A DNA stretch of 64,000 nucleotides from Sulfitobacter noctilucae (GCF_000622365.1 NZ_JASC01000014.1:1612001-1676000), one strand, 5' to 3'; shown: positions 19,301-26,370, counted from the stretch's first letter. A program made the numbers and translations. The notes: generated by a model from the letters alone, not told the origin.

Positions 19301-19799
19301 GGGTCGACAGGAAATCCTTGTCATTGCCAGTGTGGCGCAGCAGGAACATGCCCACATCATCCACCAAATCGGGGTTCGAGCAGATGTTGAAATAGAAATA
19401 GCTGCCCATCCCGCAGCCCGCATAGACGCCGATGGGGCCGGGAATGGTTTCTGGTGGATGGCCCGCCTGTTCCATCGCTTCCCACGCCACTTCGAGAAAC
19501 TTGCGGTGTTGCGGGTCAAGGATTGCAGCGTCTTTGGGAGAAAAGCCAAAGAAATCCGCGTCAAATGTATCAAAGCCATCGAGCGGTGCCGCCGCAGGAA
19601 CATAGTTTTTCGCTGCCATGTTCTGGGCTGTTTCGCCTGCGGCCCGCAATTCTTCCTCTGACAACCGGCGGATCGATTCCACGCCATCGCGCAGGTTTGC
19701 CCAATAGGCATCCACCCCGGCCGCACCGGGGACGTTGACCGAAAGGCCAACGATTGCAATATCTTCGCCCGGAACAGGGCGGTTTGTCGAAGACGTCAT
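13335..19799 (-). CDS. Type I polyketide synthase, KS-AT-KR-DH-ACP-TE
   Basis: 2154 residues. KS: TACSTS with Cys185, HGTGT His321, NIGHLD His361. AT: GHSMGE with Ser634, and AAHS at the specificity loop, malonyl-like but atypical. KR: GGFGGIG near 1180, FSSTST and Tyr1345 in TDYVAAN. DH: DQHRTSDN His1429 and HPGLMD Asp1596. ACP: LGGHSL Ser1808. TE: GYSGGG Ser1954 and PGDH His2114. KR precedes DH, the reverse of ordinary modular PKSs. The start is taken at ATG 19799; a TTG at 19808 would add three residues. It is the first gene of the coupled operon, with an ATGA overlap into the GT2 gene. It should add and reduce one malonyl unit and release the product by TE. Confidence 0.93.
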   Translation of the reverse strand: MTSSTNRPVPGEDIAIVGLSVNVPGAAGVDAYWANLRDGVESIRRLSEEELRAAGETAQNMAAKNYVPAAAPLDGFDTFDADFFGFSPKDAAILDPQHRKFLEVAWEAMEQAGHPPETIPGPIGVYAGCGMGSYFYFNICSNPDLVDDVGMFLLRHTGNDKDFLSTRVSHVFDLKGPSINLQTACSTSLVAIHYACQALRAGEVDMALAGGVTIELPQGRGYQFKENEILSPDGHCHAFDHRAQGTVFGSGAGAVALRRLSDAVADGDHIWAVIKGSAINNDGAQKAGYLAPSVEGQTQAIAKALDDAGVAAQSIGMIECHGTGTYLGDPIEVAALTEAYRTQTGAVDFCRIGSVKTNIGHLDTAAGVAGLAKATLALHHGQIPPSLGYESPNPAIPFDGSPFRVNDRLTDWQAGPEPRRAAINALGVGGTNAHMILQEAPERAVSEESDWPFQPLVISAASKSALDANTAALVAHLRAHPDQPLADVAHTLKNGRRGFDKRRVVVAETATEAADLLEQHDSRRVFTHEALGDKPEVVFMFPGGGAQYAGMARDLYETEPEFAEWMDRGLDHLAPQLDYDIRALWLPDEGASDEATERLKRPSVQLPLIAIVEYALAKLWISWGVQPTAMVGHSMGENVAACLAGVMTFENLIDLVLLRGRLFDEVPAGGMLSISAPLDTITPLLGDDLDIASVNAPELIAVSGPQAALDAMAARLDAAGLDHQRIAIDIAAHSRMLASILDRYRAFLAGLDLQAPQMPFASNRSGQMITVEEATDPDYWVGQLRNTVNFADCITTLSAARKRVYLEVGPGKALSALAQMSESVAPAQVLSTLRHPDQDIADDMYFMTQIARLWACGVNADWSQIWGEARRNRVVLPTYQFQRSKYFIEPGKAVQSAEQPALTRLPDMEDWGAAPSWRPRFADTEIDVTVDLADAPLTWLIFADDAGLAGPVMSRLTDAGHTVIRVRAGDAFARLNDHTYTLAPEQGRGGYDQLIADLKERGQMPDRVGHFWLTDDHIDPRPGSSVFDRNLEQGFWSLTWLAQALSETGLNDPLHLVAFTAGAAQVRDEALPHPEEALIAGPVGVFARELPGVTCAQIDLAPAEQTAPAKTGWFAKAKPVGSSNDMLADRLLEELMATPANIVAAYRGEKRFEMGYRSLPLAAPDEGALPAFRDGGCYLITGGFGGIGQTLAADILREHKATVVLLSSKALPARETWHAYLTRNGTADKTARRIRAALRLEDIAKASGGRIEVAAADAANLAQMRRVITNLTDRDGGLTGVIHAAGRLDDAPMLAKSDAQMEAVLSPKVQGLRVLDQLLSDGTLDFLVLFSSTSTATRSAGQTDYVAANAWLNAYAAARSHDKTRVIAVNWGVWADVGMAANALGGGASDVLPPRALDAALLKQVGAAAGGQPVFTAPLGAKDWVLDQHRTSDNRAILPGTAYIEALAEAATAQGFKGFEIRDLYFLRAMPVEEGTSREMRLSLQPEGSGFVAELRSNCSLQGKSGWQLHAQAALAPTAEARPAPLDLADITARCGTAQTAAQGERLRSPQEKHLNFGPAWHVLRETRMGQGEGIATLALPEAADDSHVLHPGLMDLATGWAVALAPDYTDAHLWVPVSYGLIRVYAPLPAELRSHVRVRDAGQGAFARFDVTLTDPQGNVLVEVSDFAMKRLDEGLGESPLTAAEVVFDDAAETETSRSPAEERLAYLVSQGIRADEGLEALRRAMAINRPQVIVSSLPIDGLIAQANAPAEATVSVGQSFERPDLDGSYVAPRNGIEERLAEIWQNLLGVSPVGVEDSFFDLGGHSLIAVRLFATVKREFKVDFPISVLFEAPTIAKCAALIAAETGQTDVASAEDTDAVPVQRHEFLVPLNQSDRSNAAPLFVVAGMFGNVLNLRHLALPLSDTRRVFGVQARGLIGDTPPHRDVSEAAQDYLAEIRRVQPDGPYLLAGYSGGGITAYEMAQQLRAAGEEVAALVLLDTPLPVRPSLSRADKALIKLAELRSKGPGYLLEWARNRWAWEKAKRAGTQDQIDTATGAEFNNLAVRDAFLEAVGSYQTPNWDGPLTLFRPPLDRHWAVTGGQFVSREKEYVLEDNDWRKFAPQVEVIEVPGDHVSMVLAPNVTTLSHELAEVIARGLDGDDMGADWRQATAAE

Positions 19800-19813
19800 C
19801 TTTTCCAATTCAT

Positions 19814-19850
19814 CCCAAGGCCCGCCGAGAACGGGCCTGAGCCCCTTGGG
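19814..19850 (-). promoter_or_regulatory. Leader hairpin just upstream of the PKS start
   Basis: On the minus strand CCCAA (19850-19846) pairs with TTGGG (19818-19814), and GGCCCG pairs with CGGGCC (19837-19832 with 19824-19819) around the loop TTCTCGG, with a bulge on the 5' side. The stem ends about 14 bases before the PKS ATG and could mask or time ribosome access. No U-run follows it. Regulatory role is inference. Confidence 0.45.
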
Positions 19851-19890
19851 TTATTCCTGTAATATCCGGGTTGGCCTACACACAAATAAG

Positions 19891-19909
19891 GGCATTTTTA
19901 TGCCTTTTT
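19891..19909. terminator. Small hairpin with T-run between the polymerase and PKS units
   Basis: GGCAT (19891-19895), loop TTTT, ATGCC (19900-19904), then TTTTT on the plus strand; on the minus strand the hairpin is followed by CTTATTTG. It may end minus-strand transcripts from the polymerase-like gene at 20050, but the U-tract in that direction is poor. It lies inside the PKS upstream region. Confidence 0.3.
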
Positions 19910-19918
19910 GCTTCACTC

Positions 19919-19938
19919 AATTGGATTTGGGACCAATT
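19919..19938. promoter_or_regulatory. Dyad upstream of the PKS operon, possible operator
   Basis: AATTGG at 19919-19924 and CCAATT at 19933-19938 form a dyad with an 8-base spacer, about 120 bases before the PKS start. The spacing suits a dimeric regulator. No regulator gene is adjacent, so its partner is unknown. Confidence 0.35.
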
Positions 19939-20049
19939 TAAGCAAGGTGCCCGGCTGTGATAAGGGGAATATCATATCTGCGCCCTCACAGCGCGGGCTT
20001 AATCGCCGCATCTGCGCAAAGTCGCCGTTCTGCGACTGGAAACGGACGG

Positions 20050-21507
20050 TCAAAGAACCGTGCGTTTTCCTTTGGGCACCGGACCGCTCGCCATCTTGCC
20101 TTGCGACAGGGCAAAGCGCGGCGTGGCGGCGGTGCGTGGCATCCGCCGCTCCGCATGGCCGAGGATCGCACCGGCGGTAAGCCAGGTAAGCGGCGTCAGG
20201 GTCGCATTCAGCAGCATATCCATCAGGGTGATGCCAAGGATCAGACATAAAGGTGCAGCATAGGGGTTCACCGGCACCTGCGCCTCGCGGCTCAGCGACC
20301 GCCACATCAAAATCAAAGGCAACGCCAGCAGGCCGAATTCGCAAATATAGCCAGCCCAGCCGAAAGTGCCGAAGATGATGATCCAGCGGCCGTCGGGCAC
20401 CGTCAAAATCTGCGCGGTCTCTGGATCACGGACCAGACTACGGCCCCAGCCACTCCAACCGAACAGCGGCTTTTCGGCTGCTCGTGCCAACAGCTGTTCT
20501 TCGTTGTTAAACCGGTACCCCAGAGATTCCGCCCGCGCCGCACTGATCGCTTCGGCTTGTGCAAGGATCGCATCAAGCGGCACCAGTTGAAGGCCGCGCA
20601 GCATGGGATAGGTCACAGCGACGAATGCGAAAGCCACCGCGACCCTGATCTGCCAGCGGGCCGGAATGAAAAGGATCAGCGGTGTCAGCGCGAGCCCGTA
20701 CGCCAAAGAGGCAAGGCTTTTGCACAAGACCAGGAGCACGGCGAGATACAGGGTCAGCAATACCATTTTCCAACGGCCCAACGCCGGAGTCACCCGCGTC
20801 AGCGCCGCCGCTGACATCAGCCCGATACAAACAAAGAGCGCCAGCCAAAGGCCGTGAGGCAGAAAGACGATGGGCCTGAAACCGCCCGCACGCATCATCT
20901 GCTCAAACGAATGTTGGAAGAAGCCATAGATCCAGACGTTCATTTGCGGACTCAAGCGTATCTCGATCAAAGACGGGACCGAATAGATCAAGGCTCCGAC
21001 CATGAACGCCAATAGGATTTCGCGCAGTCCGTCCTCTGTCGACAAAAGCTGCCGCGCGAGCAAAAACGGCACAATCGTCAATATCTGAGAGATCACGACG
21101 GACCCGATGTCGCGTACCGATTGCCCTGGCAATTGATCGACGAGGAAAATGATCGGCTCTGCATTTCGAAGAACTTCGAAATTGATCGGGTCGCCATTGG
21201 TTAGCACCGTCAGGATCGGTGACAAGATCAATCCCATGACAAGCACCTGCGCCACCCGTGACTGCGGCCAAAGCTGCACACGCTCTTTCATCGCAAAGAG
21301 CATGATCAGCAGAACCGAAAGGTTGGGGATCGTAATTTTGTCCATCCCCGGCACCAGCGGCAGGTTGAACTCTGTCAGGGGGGGCAAAAACAAGTAACCG
21401 CCCAGGATCGACCAGATCAGCGCCCGTTCCACCTTTTGCGTTCGAAACAGCACAAGGCAGACGACCGGCCAGATTGCCAGCATCAGATATGCAAGTCCGT
21501 TTCCCAT
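20050..21507 (-). CDS. Wzy/WaaL-like O-antigen polymerase or ligase family membrane protein
   Basis: 485 residues with about ten hydrophobic segments and one large extracytoplasmic loop near 300-370, the layout of the O-antigen ligase/polymerase superfamily. The loop block RFNNEEQLLARAAEKPLFGW with SGWGRS resembles the P-x-x-GxGxG region common in these proteins. It would join repeat units (Wzy) or transfer a glycan to an acceptor (WaaL) on the periplasmic face. ATG start at 21507. It is divergent from the WecG-type gene and transcribed toward the PKS operon with a 250-base gap, so the two may be separate units. Polymerase is slightly favoured because flippase and glycosyltransferases are nearby; no lipid A core genes are seen. 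Confidence 0.75.
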   Translation of the reverse strand: MGNGLAYLMLAIWPVVCLVLFRTQKVERALIWSILGGYLFLPPLTEFNLPLVPGMDKITIPNLSVLLIMLFAMKERVQLWPQSRVAQVLVMGLILSPILTVLTNGDPINFEVLRNAEPIIFLVDQLPGQSVRDIGSVVISQILTIVPFLLARQLLSTEDGLREILLAFMVGALIYSVPSLIEIRLSPQMNVWIYGFFQHSFEQMMRAGGFRPIVFLPHGLWLALFVCIGLMSAAALTRVTPALGRWKMVLLTLYLAVLLVLCKSLASLAYGLALTPLILFIPARWQIRVAVAFAFVAVTYPMLRGLQLVPLDAILAQAEAISAARAESLGYRFNNEEQLLARAAEKPLFGWSGWGRSLVRDPETAQILTVPDGRWIIIFGTFGWAGYICEFGLLALPLILMWRSLSREAQVPVNPYAAPLCLILGITLMDMLLNATLTPLTWLTAGAILGHAERRMPRTAATPRFALSQGKMASGPVPKGKRTVL

Positions 21508-21637
21508 AGTGGCCAGTGTTCACTCCGTCGCTTTGCGCGGAAATTAGCACTTGGCCTGTTGCCTGTCATCCCGATAGGTTCACCGATATATCCAGCGTCG
21601 GGATCAGAAAGCGCGGCTAATAGTATGATTTTGTTTT

Positions 21638-21649
21638 GTTTTGCAAAAC
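21638..21649. promoter_or_regulatory. 12-base palindrome in the polymerase/WecG divergent spacer
   Basis: GTTTTGCAAAAC is a perfect palindrome in the 194-base spacer between divergent polysaccharide genes, 53 bases before the WecG-type ATG. It may be a regulator-binding site shared by both promoters. A single copy only, so weak evidence. Confidence 0.3.
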
Positions 21650-21701
21650 GGCAGCACACAAACTGCAGCCGAATAGTCACAATACCTCACCGAGGTGGCT
21701 G

Positions 21702-22451
21702 ATGAATTTTGGCGCCACTACCCATGCGGTGGAGGTCAATGTCCCGACGAAAGAGGCATTGTTTCAAAGCCTAAGATCGCGGCTTGCGGTCCGGCAAGGA
21801 TTTGCGCTGGCCACGCTGAACCTTGATCATCTGACCAAATTGCCGACAGACTCGGCGTTTCTGGCAGCCTACCGCGCCCATGACTTTGTGGTGGCCGATG
21901 GGCGGCCCGTGGTCTGGCTATCGCATTTGGCGGGCAAGCCGCTTGAATTGATGCCGGGGTCAGATTTGATCCTTCCGCTTTGCGCCCTTTGCGCCGAGTT
22001 GGGCGTGTCCATTGCACTTGTCGGCAGTTCTGATGCAGCGCTTGAAGGTGCCAGTGACGCACTTAAAACGCGTGTGCCAGGGCTGACCGTCAGCTATTTG
22101 CGCGCGCCGCCCTACGGCTTTGACCCGACTGGCACCTTGGCAGATGAGATTTTCGCAGAACTCGAGGCCAGTCGCGCGGGGTTATGCTTCATCGCTCTAG
22201 GCGCACCAAAGCAGGAGATTTTCGCGGCAAAAGCCAGGCTCAAAGCGCCTTCCGTCGGTTTCGCCTCTATCGGCGCGGGCCTCGATTTCCTGTCAGGCGA
22301 TCAACAGCGTGCACCGCTCTGGATGCGCAAGCTGGCGTTGGAGTGGCTTTGGCGCGCGTTACAACAGCCCCGCCGTATGGCGCCGCGCTATGCCAAATGC
22401 TTTGCCATCCTGCCGGGATTGGCCTTGCAGGCATGGAAGCAGCGATCCTAG
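21702..22451 (+). CDS. WecG/TagA/CpsF family glycosyltransferase
   Basis: 249 residues, the usual length for this GT26 family, which adds N-acetylmannosaminuronate or a related sugar to a polyprenyl-linked acceptor at the membrane. Family-like blocks are LATLNLDHLTKL, VVADGRPVVWLSHLAG, the GSS block (ALVGSSDAAL), CFIALGAPKQEIFAAKA, GFASIGAGLDFLSG and the C-terminal LALEWLWRALQQPRR. The start at ATG 21702 is decided by GAGGTGG five bases upstream; an upstream TTG at 21636 lacks such a site. Convergent with the GT2 gene, with one base between stops. Confidence 0.93.
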   Translation: MNFGATTHAVEVNVPTKEALFQSLRSRLAVRQGFALATLNLDHLTKLPTDSAFLAAYRAHDFVVADGRPVVWLSHLAGKPLELMPGSDLILPLCALCAELGVSIALVGSSDAALEGASDALKTRVPGLTVSYLRAPPYGFDPTGTLADEIFAELEASRAGLCFIALGAPKQEIFAAKARLKAPSVGFASIGAGLDFLSGDQQRAPLWMRKLALEWLWRALQQPRRMAPRYAKCFAILPGLALQAWKQRS

Positions 22452-22452
22452 G

Positions 22453-23394
22453 CTACTTGTATTCGATGATTGCGCTTTTGCGCCCCGTCAGCCGCTTGGC
22501 GTAATAGCGCAAGACGCCCAAGGCTTCGGGCAGTTTGCCCAACATCGTGAACGCCGCCCAGTGCAGCCCCCCGCGTCGCGCCAGCCGGAACAATTGCAGC
22601 GGATAGACGAGGATCAACAGCGCCCAGGGACTTGCAAACAGGGCTCCTACAAGGATCACGAGGGGCAAGGCGGCACCCCAGATCAGCGCCCGTCGGGTTT
22701 CGCCCACCCAATGGCGTTCGGGTGGACGCCCATGCAAAGCTGCGCCTTCCGCAAAGGCATGGCCCGCCCTGACTGCACGTTGCCACCATTGCCCGAACCG
22801 CGTGATGTCCGCGTCATGCCATGTCATCTCGGCATCCAGCCGCCAAACCTGCCAACCTCCCAGCCGCAAACGAACGCATAACTCAGGTTCTTCCCCGGCG
22901 ATCAGCGTATCCCGGTAGCCGCCGACCGCTTGCACTGCTGACAGCCGCATCAGCGCGTCCCCCCCGCAGGCTTTGGCCTGCCCGACCGGCGTGTCCCATT
23001 CAGCGTCGATCAAGTGGTTGTAGACCGACGCATCGGGGAAACGTTCGCGCCGCCGCCCACAGGCCACGGCGGCCTTGGGTGTATCGCGCAAGAAAGCTGC
23101 CGCCGTTTCGATCCAGCCAGCGCGCAGAACACAATCACCATCCAGAAACTGCACGAATTCAACACCTTCGGAGAGCGCCTTCATCCCCGCATTACGGGCC
23201 CTTGCAGCGGTGAAGCCCTGGCTCAAATCCAGCGGCACCACCATCGCGCCCGCCTGTTTTGCCGCTACGACCGACCCATCTGTCGACCCCGAATCCACAT
23301 AGATGATCTCACCTACCTGGCATTGCAACGCCTCCAGACAGGCCACCAGCCGCGCCCCTTCGTTGCGCCCGATGACGACAGCCGCGATGCTCAT
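22453..23394 (-). CDS. Glycosyltransferase family 2 with C-terminal membrane segments
   Basis: 313 residues. The GT-A core has AAVVIGRNEGARL, VDSGSTDGS, FLDGDC (metal site) and GEEPELCVRLR (catalytic/acceptor block). The C-terminal ~80 residues carry two hydrophobic segments (LIWGAALPLVILVGALFA and WALLILVYPLQLF) that would anchor it to the inner membrane. Its ATG overlaps the stop of the upstream GT gene (ATGA). It probably adds a sugar during exopolysaccharide assembly; donor unknown. Confidence 0.88.
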   Translation of the reverse strand: MSIAAVVIGRNEGARLVACLEALQCQVGEIIYVDSGSTDGSVVAAKQAGAMVVPLDLSQGFTAARARNAGMKALSEGVEFVQFLDGDCVLRAGWIETAAAFLRDTPKAAVACGRRRERFPDASVYNHLIDAEWDTPVGQAKACGGDALMRLSAVQAVGGYRDTLIAGEEPELCVRLRLGGWQVWRLDAEMTWHDADITRFGQWWQRAVRAGHAFAEGAALHGRPPERHWVGETRRALIWGAALPLVILVGALFASPWALLILVYPLQLFRLARRGGLHWAAFTMLGKLPEALGVLRYYAKRLTGRKSAIIEYK

Positions 23395-24434
23395 GCTCGC
23401 TCCTGCGCGAGATAATCGCTGTAGCGGTCGGAGCCGAGGATGAAACCGGTACGTTTGAGCAACTCCACCCGGTTCCAGCGCCGCGCATCCAGTGAAAAGA
23501 GAGACACATCCGGCCGCTGGGACAGAACCGCCGCGCGTGCCGCGTCCTCCCCATGTGCCAGATCGCCAGTACCCAGCGATGCAGCGTCCCGCGCCGCCGT
23601 ATCGCCAGCGAATTTGTAGTGTTTGATGACGCCTGTAATCTCGGCGCAGGTGACGCCCACCGACAGATGCGGATGCGGCGCAGGCGAGACCCCCGGCCCG
23701 TTATAGATCAGCGGATGTTTCGTCAGACAGCAATTTTCGCCAAAGACCTTGCCCCGCACACCGCCAAAGTAGAACTGCACCGCAGGGTCCGGCACGATAT
23801 TGCCCTTCAGCAGGGCAGCAAAGGGAATGTCCGGGCTGTGATAGGCATATTTGCGGACGGCGCTGATATCGAAATAGGCGAAATCTTCCAACGACTGCGT
23901 GAAGGAAAAGCTGGCAACAGCGGATAATGGGGCCTTGGGAAACATCTCAAGCATCTGAGCAACCAGCGCGGTCGCCCCCTGTCCTTCAAGATATCGGATC
24001 AGTCCCGGCAGACCGATCTCACGACGGCCTTCGAAATCGAACACCTCGTCCATATCGACGTAGAGACACCAACGATTACGTCCGTAGGTTTGCGCGGGGT
24101 ACTGCCGGATCAGATCCTCGTATCCGGCCAGCGGCAAAGCGCAGTGGTCTAGGATCGTATCGGGTTCGGCCATCACCCGCGCCTGAGTATCATCGGTTGA
24201 TCCATTGTCGATAAAGGCGAAATGCGTGACACCCATGGCGCGATAATGAGCCAGAAACGCGTCCATATAGTAGCTTCCGTTGCGCACCAGCACGATGGCA
24301 AGAATGGCATCTTGGGGCAGTGTATCGCCGACCGGCCCATGTACATGCCGCAGCGCTTTCGTAAAGCGCGCCCGCCTGCGGCGTTCAACACCACGTTGCC
24401 ACAAACGGCGCAGGATATGGACGGGACTTTTCAT
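23391..24434 (-). CDS. Glycosyltransferase family 2-like (Glyco_tranf_2_4 type)
   Basis: 347 residues. AILAIVLVRNGSYYMDAFLAHYRAMG and FIDNGSTDDT match the glycosyltransferase family often annotated as Glyco_tranf_2_4 or GT92-like, and YVDMDEVFDF provides the DXD motif. A basic N-terminal segment (RRLWQRGVERRRRARF) may contact the membrane. The start is ATG 24434; an in-frame extension reaches into the cyclase gene and has no better ribosome site. It is followed with a 4-base overlap by another GT2 gene, so the two act together. Confidence 0.8.
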   Translation of the reverse strand: MKSPVHILRRLWQRGVERRRRARFTKALRHVHGPVGDTLPQDAILAIVLVRNGSYYMDAFLAHYRAMGVTHFAFIDNGSTDDTQARVMAEPDTILDHCALPLAGYEDLIRQYPAQTYGRNRWCLYVDMDEVFDFEGRREIGLPGLIRYLEGQGATALVAQMLEMFPKAPLSAVASFSFTQSLEDFAYFDISAVRKYAYHSPDIPFAALLKGNIVPDPAVQFYFGGVRGKVFGENCCLTKHPLIYNGPGVSPAPHPHLSVGVTCAEITGVIKHYKFAGDTAARDAASLGTGDLAHGEDAARAAVLSQRPDVSLFSLDARRWNRVELLKRTGFILGSDRYSDYLAQERA

Positions 24435-24552
24435 GGAGTTGCGATATGCCAGATCGGCGGGCCGGTCCACCGTTGCGCCTTTTATGATCTGCGGATTGCT
24501 GCGCGGCGGGGCAGTTTGGCAACCTTTTGCCAGAGTCGCCCTCATGCGCAGA

Positions 24553-25596
24553 TCAGGCCGGTTGCGCTGGTGCGACTCTCCCCTCCGTGGGCGGAACGAC
24601 GGCATTGGCGGCGTCACGCAGTTCCGGCGAATAAAGCGTCTGGGTGGCGCGGCCTGCGTGCTTTGACGCGTAAAGCGCCACATCCGCATCCGACAAAAGC
24701 TCGTCCATACGCGGGCTTTGGCCGGGTTGGATCCAGACCGTGCCAATGCTGGCGGAAATTTTGCAATCGGACCCTTCAAATGAAATCGGCTCTTCCAGCC
24801 GTTCGATGATCCGCTGCCCCACCTTGCGCAAAATATCGTCGGACCTGACATTGGGCAACACGACGGTAAATTCATCCCCCCCGACCCGCGCCACGAGGTC
24901 ATGGGAACGGGTTTGCTCGATCATTATGCGAGCGGCGTGTTGCAGCACATAATCACCCGCCGCATGGCCCAATGTGTCGTTCACGGTTTTAAAGTAATCC
25001 AAATCGATCTGCATCACTGCAAAGGAATCCCTGTCTCTGAGAAGGCGGTTAAGCACCGTATCCAGTGCCCGGCGGTTCTTGAGCCCCGTCAGCGTGTCGG
25101 TGAACGCCTGTTCTTCTGCAGCGATCTTCGCGCCTTGCAAGCGGCAGTTCAACCGGTAGGACGCCTCCATCGCGGCTGTCTTTGCCTCTACAAGATAAAG
25201 CATTTCGATGGCCAGATCAGTGGCGGCGAAATCCGCATTGGTCAGCGCGAAATCACGCACGGCATCGAGGATCGAGATGCCAAAGCTGAGGTTCACCAAA
25301 AGTGTGCCATCTTCGGCCCCCGTGGGCACCAGGATGCCTTTAAGTGTGGTAAAAGGGGCCTCTCGCAGCTTGAGACGCAACTGGTTTTGGGGAACCCCCT
25401 GTAGGTCCGTGATCGAAGAGAGTTTGCGTGGGCGTTTTACCTCAAAAATTTCCAAAAACCGTCGGCCCACAAGCGTACCCTTGGGTCCGATCTTTTCCAA
25501 TGTTGGCCCGGCGTGCGTAATGTGGCCCGTCCGGCTCAGGGTCAGATGCATTGGGCAAAGCGCATCCAATGCAGCGGTATTTGCGATCACTGTCAT
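24553..25596 (-). CDS. Diguanylate cyclase with N-terminal HNOBA-like domain
   Basis: 347 residues. Residues ~1-160 resemble the heme-NO-binding-associated (HNOBA) PAS-like domain of guanylate cyclases, with FGISILDAVRDFALTNADFA and then a helical linker. The GGDEF domain follows: DTLTGLKNRRAL, then RVGGDEFTVVLP with the active site intact and RSHD five residues before it as an inhibitory I-site. It should make c-di-GMP from GTP. The ATG at 25596 overlaps the H-NOX TGA (ATGA), the standard partner arrangement, so the H-NOX-fold protein probably controls it. A GTG at 25605 would add three residues. Confidence 0.9.
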   Translation of the reverse strand: MTVIANTAALDALCPMHLTLSRTGHITHAGPTLEKIGPKGTLVGRRFLEIFEVKRPRKLSSITDLQGVPQNQLRLKLREAPFTTLKGILVPTGAEDGTLLVNLSFGISILDAVRDFALTNADFAATDLAIEMLYLVEAKTAAMEASYRLNCRLQGAKIAAEEQAFTDTLTGLKNRRALDTVLNRLLRDRDSFAVMQIDLDYFKTVNDTLGHAAGDYVLQHAARIMIEQTRSHDLVARVGGDEFTVVLPNVRSDDILRKVGQRIIERLEEPISFEGSDCKISASIGTVWIQPGQSPRMDELLSDADVALYASKHAGRATQTLYSPELRDAANAVVPPTEGRVAPAQPA

Positions 25597-26180
25597 CCGA
25601 CACACGCCCCCAGCTCAAAGCTGCGCCCTTCGGCGAAATCATTCTCGATCAGTGTGATCGAAAGAGTTTCGACCCCGCTGGCCGCGCCGGTGTGATCCAG
25701 CAAAGCAAGCGCGCCGTAGTCGTCTGCCATTGCCCGCAAGACACCCATCATGACATAGCCATAGCCCGTCACCTGCGCTTCACAGAGCAGGCTGAAATGC
25801 CCTTCGCCATGTACCCTGAGTTCCAGCTTCGGTAATCGCAGATCGGACAGCGCCATGCGCACACGGTCGTCCAGATCATCGAGGGAATGCAGGAAATCGA
25901 CAAAATCGACCCCGCCAAACCGCAGCAAACGGCGCACAGCTTCAAACCCCGGATGGCACACCAGAAAGGAACCGAGATCTTCCATCAGGTCCGCGCGTGG
26001 CCGGCGCAGAACCTCGGCGGCAGCGTCCAGGAGAGTTGGCGTGTAGGTCCTTTCATAGCGCAGCATGCCCTCGAACTCGGTAAAGTCCAGCCCGGCAGCA
26101 CGGGTGACAGCCTCCCATTGGGCCACGCCATAGGTATGACTGACGAACAGCTGTATGCTTCGATTGACTAGCCCATGCAT
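25593..26180 (-). CDS. H-NOX-fold (heme NO-binding) protein lacking the usual heme ligands
   Basis: 195 residues, the normal size for a stand-alone H-NOX. The start MHGLVNRSIQLFV and the later GYGYVMMGVLRAMADDYG fit the fold. However, the proximal-His position in the LDxxH block reads SLDDLDD, giving Asp104 in place of His. The YxSxR heme-propionate block aligns to EAQVT. It is therefore either a heme-free sensor or one with other ligands. It is coupled to the HNOBA-GGDEF gene by an ATGA overlap, so it should regulate c-di-GMP synthesis. GGAG lies nine bases before the ATG. The ligand alignment was made by eye. Confidence 0.82.
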   Translation of the reverse strand: MHGLVNRSIQLFVSHTYGVAQWEAVTRAAGLDFTEFEGMLRYERTYTPTLLDAAAEVLRRPRADLMEDLGSFLVCHPGFEAVRRLLRFGGVDFVDFLHSLDDLDDRVRMALSDLRLPKLELRVHGEGHFSLLCEAQVTGYGYVMMGVLRAMADDYGALALLDHTGAASGVETLSITLIENDFAEGRSFELGACVG

Positions 26181-26370
26181 GGCCGCCCACTCCTTTTATT
26201 CCCCGCTGTCCTTATCGGGAAAACGCATTAAAAAATCACCAATGCATTGAGTTTTAGGTATTTTCAGGAAGCCGAAGGGTACTGCCCGGGCAATTGTCAT
26301 ATCTCATTCGCGGTCAGACACTGCTCGTTTCGAACACGCGCCCGGCAGCCATGCAGGACGGGGTCAAGCG

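Noticed and set aside
19801-19813. Five-codon upstream ORF (ATG at 19813) overlapping the PKS start
   Set aside because: Too short, no ribosome site of its own; likely chance.
26181-26370. CAATGCATTG palindrome (26240-26249) and possible promoter before the H-NOX gene
   Set aside because: Only ten bases, no good -35/-10 pair. Nothing firm can be said about this 190-base gap beyond its being the likely H-NOX promoter region.
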